Shown here: positions 13,299 through 16,281 of the stretch, one piece after another
Layout: each line of letters begins with the position of its first letter
Position numbering within the stretch: position 1 is the stretch's first letter
From: JBMNHG01 sp045627705
GTDB lineage: Bacteria > Verrucomicrobiota > Kiritimatiellia > RFP12 > JBMNHG01
DNA length: 16,281 nt
Assembly: GCA_045627705.1 (NCBI GenBank)
Contig: JAZQOE010000092.1
Span: 1 to 16,281, forward strand
Reading direction: 5' to 3'
Notes under the pieces: generated by a model
Told to the model about the DNA's origin: nothing
Database searches by the model: none
Seen by the model: the letters and a program-made list of their open reading frames with translations, nothing else
Made by a program: the position numbers and the translations under genes

Positions 13299-16272
13299 TT
13301 TCAAGCTCCTTCAGCTTCGCTTCCTGCTTGCCCACCCATCCGTCGTCGAGATCCTGTTCGGGCGATAACATGAATAGCCTACCGAGGTCATAGAGTTCTG
13401 TATTTTTATCAGCCCGCGGTGGCCAGAAGATATTGGCCTTGATTCGTTCAATGGCGGCACGCGCCGTCCCAAGCGACAGCTCGGCATATTTTTCAACTCC
13501 CAAGACTCCAACTTGATCTTCCGCCAAAACGAGATAGTCGTATTTGGTGATCGGCCCATTAAAACGCCCCGGATACTGGGCCTCGAGGCAAGCTCCGTAA
13601 AGGGGCAGTTGGATGGTCAGCATCCTTGTCGGGCGATTTCTTTCAATTATCGTGGGCAACTTTAGCCGGCAAGCGAAATCACCCTGTTTCCCGGCTCCGG
13701 ATTTAATATGTTTGCCAGATGCGCCTTCATACTTGTCCCAAGTCTTGTAATCAATGATTCGGAACTCCCTGCCGCCGCCAGTTGCCTCACGATAGTCAAC
13801 GCGATCGACGAAACCCTTGATCCAGACATCCAGTCCTTCGAATGGTTTAATGAAATAGGAAATCTCCGTTCCTTCGACATGCCAACCTTCCTGCGCCCAT
13901 TCGGCCTGGATATTGGCGAAGCGCATGAGACGCTCGCGCGCGGACTGCAGTTGAAGCCGGATGTTCATCGTGGGATGGTCGCCGAAGCGTTTGCCTTCTT
14001 CGTCAATGATGCGCTTCAATGCCGCCGCAATATCTCGCTCGTCTGTTAGCTGATGCCCTTTCTGCTCTTCTCCAAAGAGCTGAAGGACGCGATGGACGAA
14101 TGTGCCGTAGTCGTCGAATCCAAGTTCCTTCTTTTCCTCGTATCGATCGCCAAGACCCATCCCGTACTTGAGAAGATACTCGATCGGCGACTTTAGGTAT
14201 GTGTCGATTGCCGAGGGAGAGAGGTATTCATGCCCTTCCTTGTCCTTCTTGATCGGTACCTCGTCTGGCAGTTGCAATCGCCAGGCCAGGGGAATCTCCC
14301 GCGAGGGCGTCGAAGTCGTCTCGCCCACTTCGCCGAAGAGTCCGCTGACACGTGCAGTCAATATTGTGTCGTCACACAGGAACAGCAGGCGGCTGGGACG
14401 TCGGATGTCGCCCTGGCCAGTCGTACGCGAAACATATGCATGTACATCATGCTGCGCATGCGATTCGATCAGCTCCTGCAGCAACCACGAGTCGCGCGCG
14501 AGACGCGTGGCATTCGATGTCAGCCCGAGCGCAACCCGCAGTTCATTCGGCAGGAACGCATGCCCGACAACGGAATCAGGCACAGCGCCTTCATGAAGTC
14601 CAGCCAGGACGATCTTGTCGCCGAGGCTCCATACAAGTTCCAGCCAGCCTTCGGTCTTGATTACATTTTCCTCGTCGGTCTCAAGCGAATAGGACGCTTC
14701 GGCGAAAAGGCGCTGCGCCAACGCAACCCATTGCGCATCCGTCAATTTCAATTCGCCTATTTGCTCGCTGGAAAGCATCGACAATGATTCCCGCACGCAG
14801 TTTGCGGCCTGTTCGAACTCCTTATCGACATGTGTGCCGCCTAGACGCTTGGAGGAAAAGATCAGGCCGAGCATCTGTCTCAGGAAGTCAACCGACGAGT
14901 TGCCCTTTCGGGATGCTTCCACCCAGCCGAGGAATCCATTGCCGCAAGTGACAAAGGCTGCGATCGCATTGCCGTCGCGATCGTGCGGCCCGACATTGGG
15001 TGCCTCTATCTTCCCTTTGATGAATGTCGGCAGACACTTGTTTTGATATGCGTCAAGTCCCGTGAGTACGCGGGAACGACTGACAAGGAAGCCGTCGGAC
15101 TTTAGCGCATTGAGGACATCATTGGACCGCATCAACGCGGCAAAGGATGTCCATGGCACTCCCGCTTCCGACGGTCGCCAAAACGCGAGCAGGTCTCGGA
15201 GCAACAGGCCCAATGACGAAACAGCCAGGCGGTTGCGCTCTGGATTTTGAATCGTATGGCCATTGACGAGAATTGCCGATGAAATCGCAGTGAACAGTCC
15301 GGAGTCGCACAGTCCCAAGGTCGGCAACTTTAATCCCGAATCAGCCGTGGGGAAGTCCTTGGCAAGTTGCATTGCCAAGAGGCTGTCATTCGGCAGACTA
15401 AAGATGTCGGCATCGACAAGCCCTTGGATTTTCGGTCGCTGGCTCCCCGTCCAACTTTCGACTTTGGGGCATCCCCATTCATCGAACTTGGCTCTTTGGG
15501 ACTCCTCGCAGTGGAGAAGCGTAGTGATCGTTACCTTGTCCGCGTATTGCGCAAGTACGTCGTGCAACACAAGGATTGGATCCGACAAGGCGGGCAGCAT
15601 GACTTCCTCGATCGTCGGATCCAGTGGCGCCGCGGCATTCTTGGCAAGCGCGACTGATGCCGTGGGATGACGCAATCCATGCCTATTGAGGAATGAGAAG
15701 AAACATGCTTCAAAGGAAGCGAGTTCTTCCCAGCGAACATATTCATCGCCCTTGGCCGATTCAAGTACAAGCCTTGCGTTTTCGTCTTTCGTCACATCCT
15801 GCATCAGGAGCCCTTTGCCCGAAAGGATATGCCAGATGTCGGACATTTGGTCCAACAGCGCGAATCCGGCATCGGCATCCAAGACGGTCTGGAGTTCCGC
15901 TGTCATGCCCTCCCGCTGGAACAAATGCGGCCAGGTCGTTAAGGCAATGTCCTTCTTGTCTTTCAGGAACTGCATGAAGTACGCCGCGGCTTCCGCCTCG
16001 TTCGCTTCTCGAAGCGACTGGTCGGCCGGAACGACAAGCCGGAAGGGCAGTACGACTTTCGGCGGCAGAATTCCGCCCCAGCCTTTTTCGGCGCTCTTCC
16101 TTGCAAGAAGCAACCGCAGGTTTCGACCACTCTGCGCAGTCGGTACGACAACCATGACGTGAGACAACGAATGTGCTCCGTTCACTAAACGCACACGGTC
16201 GTCGCCACACAACTTCGCCACGACTTCTTCAACCAGTTTATTCTTTGGATTTAGAAATTCAATTTTCTTCAT
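13291..16272 (-). CDS. addB: AddB-like PD-(D/E)XK nuclease with degenerate helicase domain
   Basis: This 993-residue partner of AddA has a helicase-like N-terminal region in which Walker A is lost: VVVPTAQSGRNLRLLLA (41-57) stands where a GKT loop would be. A conserved central segment follows with IVLAGLHEGAVPD (554-566), FLPNELRVALGL (573-584) and DSWLLQELIESH (594-605). The C-terminal RecB-type nuclease has YLSPSAIDTYLKSP (683-696), GTFVHRVLQLFGE (723-735, His727), GFVDRVDY (820-827, Asp823), IIDYKTWDKY (839-848, Asp841, Lys843) and QLPLY (888-892). The cysteines that hold a 4Fe-4S cluster in Firmicute AddB are not visible; the usual Cys site reads SPIEYLLKYG. The ATG at 16272 has GGAG 5 bases upstream, so the gene is complete. 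Its last 8 bases overlap addA. Confidence 0.87.
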   Translation of the reverse strand: MKKIEFLNPKNKLVEEVVAKLCGDDRVRLVNGAHSLSHVMVVVPTAQSGRNLRLLLARKSAEKGWGGILPPKVVLPFRLVVPADQSLREANEAEAAAYFMQFLKDKKDIALTTWPHLFQREGMTAELQTVLDADAGFALLDQMSDIWHILSGKGLLMQDVTKDENARLVLESAKGDEYVRWEELASFEACFFSFLNRHGLRHPTASVALAKNAAAPLDPTIEEVMLPALSDPILVLHDVLAQYADKVTITTLLHCEESQRAKFDEWGCPKVESWTGSQRPKIQGLVDADIFSLPNDSLLAMQLAKDFPTADSGLKLPTLGLCDSGLFTAISSAILVNGHTIQNPERNRLAVSSLGLLLRDLLAFWRPSEAGVPWTSFAALMRSNDVLNALKSDGFLVSRSRVLTGLDAYQNKCLPTFIKGKIEAPNVGPHDRDGNAIAAFVTCGNGFLGWVEASRKGNSSVDFLRQMLGLIFSSKRLGGTHVDKEFEQAANCVRESLSMLSSEQIGELKLTDAQWVALAQRLFAEASYSLETDEENVIKTEGWLELVWSLGDKIVLAGLHEGAVPDSVVGHAFLPNELRVALGLTSNATRLARDSWLLQELIESHAQHDVHAYVSRTTGQGDIRRPSRLLFLCDDTILTARVSGLFGEVGETTSTPSREIPLAWRLQLPDEVPIKKDKEGHEYLSPSAIDTYLKSPIEYLLKYGMGLGDRYEEKKELGFDDYGTFVHRVLQLFGEEQKGHQLTDERDIAAALKRIIDEEGKRFGDHPTMNIRLQLQSARERLMRFANIQAEWAQEGWHVEGTEISYFIKPFEGLDVWIKGFVDRVDYREATGGGREFRIIDYKTWDKYEGASGKHIKSGAGKQGDFACRLKLPTIIERNRPTRMLTIQLPLYGACLEAQYPGRFNGPITKYDYLVLAEDQVGVLGVEKYAELSLGTARAAIERIKANIFWPPRADKNTELYDLGRLFMLSPEQDLDDGWVGKQEAKLKELENA

Positions 16273-16281
16273 AAAGTCTCC

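Noticed and set aside
1..16281. CRISPR arrays, tRNA or rRNA genes, insertion sequences
   Set aside because: I saw no spaced direct repeats, cloverleaf-type sequence, rRNA-like stretch or transposase motif; nearly all sequence is taken by recognisable genes.

Overview
The window looks like a chromosomal segment of a moderately GC-rich bacterium. The gene families suggest the Planctomycetes-Verrucomicrobia-Chlamydiae group, perhaps a gut or rumen Kiritimatiellota-type organism. The clues are a DUF4175-like membrane protein, a large prepilin-type protein, a stand-alone PqqD-like protein, a Gfo/Idh/MocA oxidoreductase and an AddAB-type nuclease pair. This placement is inference. I see no rRNA, tRNA, CRISPR array, transposase or phage gene.

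Left arm (1-4399, plus strand). The window opens with a stem-loop, probably the terminator of an upstream gene, followed by an AT-rich leader. A tight three-gene group follows: a PqqD-like protein, a LolD/MacB-type ABC ATPase, and a CxxCxxCC (YkgJ-type) cysteine-cluster protein. A Gfo/Idh/MocA oxidoreductase and phosphatidylglycerophosphatase A come next. After a 133-base gap that holds a possible sigma-54 promoter lies a large pilin/pseudopilin-like gene. No ABC permease is visible, so the ATPase partner must lie outside the window.

Convergence point (4400-4498). Plus and minus genes meet here. The gap has a small GC-rich stem-loop that could stop transcription from both sides.

Right arm (4499-16272, minus strand; transcribed from right to left). 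The order is an AddB-like nuclease, an AddA-like helicase-nuclease, a large LOG-family protein, a secreted protein of unknown function, a DUF4175-like membrane protein, QueA and a short NfeD-like membrane protein. addB and addA overlap by 8 bases, each with a good ribosome binding site. The LOG gene starts (GTG) 12 bases after addA. A terminator-like hairpin separates the secreted protein from the DUF4175-like gene, and queA follows the latter after 10 bases.

How they fit together: AddA and AddB should form a double-strand-break resection enzyme. QueA makes epoxyqueuosine in tRNA. PgpA makes phosphatidylglycerol. The pilin-like protein belongs to a type IV pilus or type II secretion-like machine encoded elsewhere. 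The less understood parts are the PqqD/ABC ATPase/Cys-cluster group, the secreted WLxC protein and the hairpin inside the end of the ykgJ-like gene. No gap between genes exceeds 300 bases. I found no clearly new defence or mobile system; the findings are leads of modest weight.
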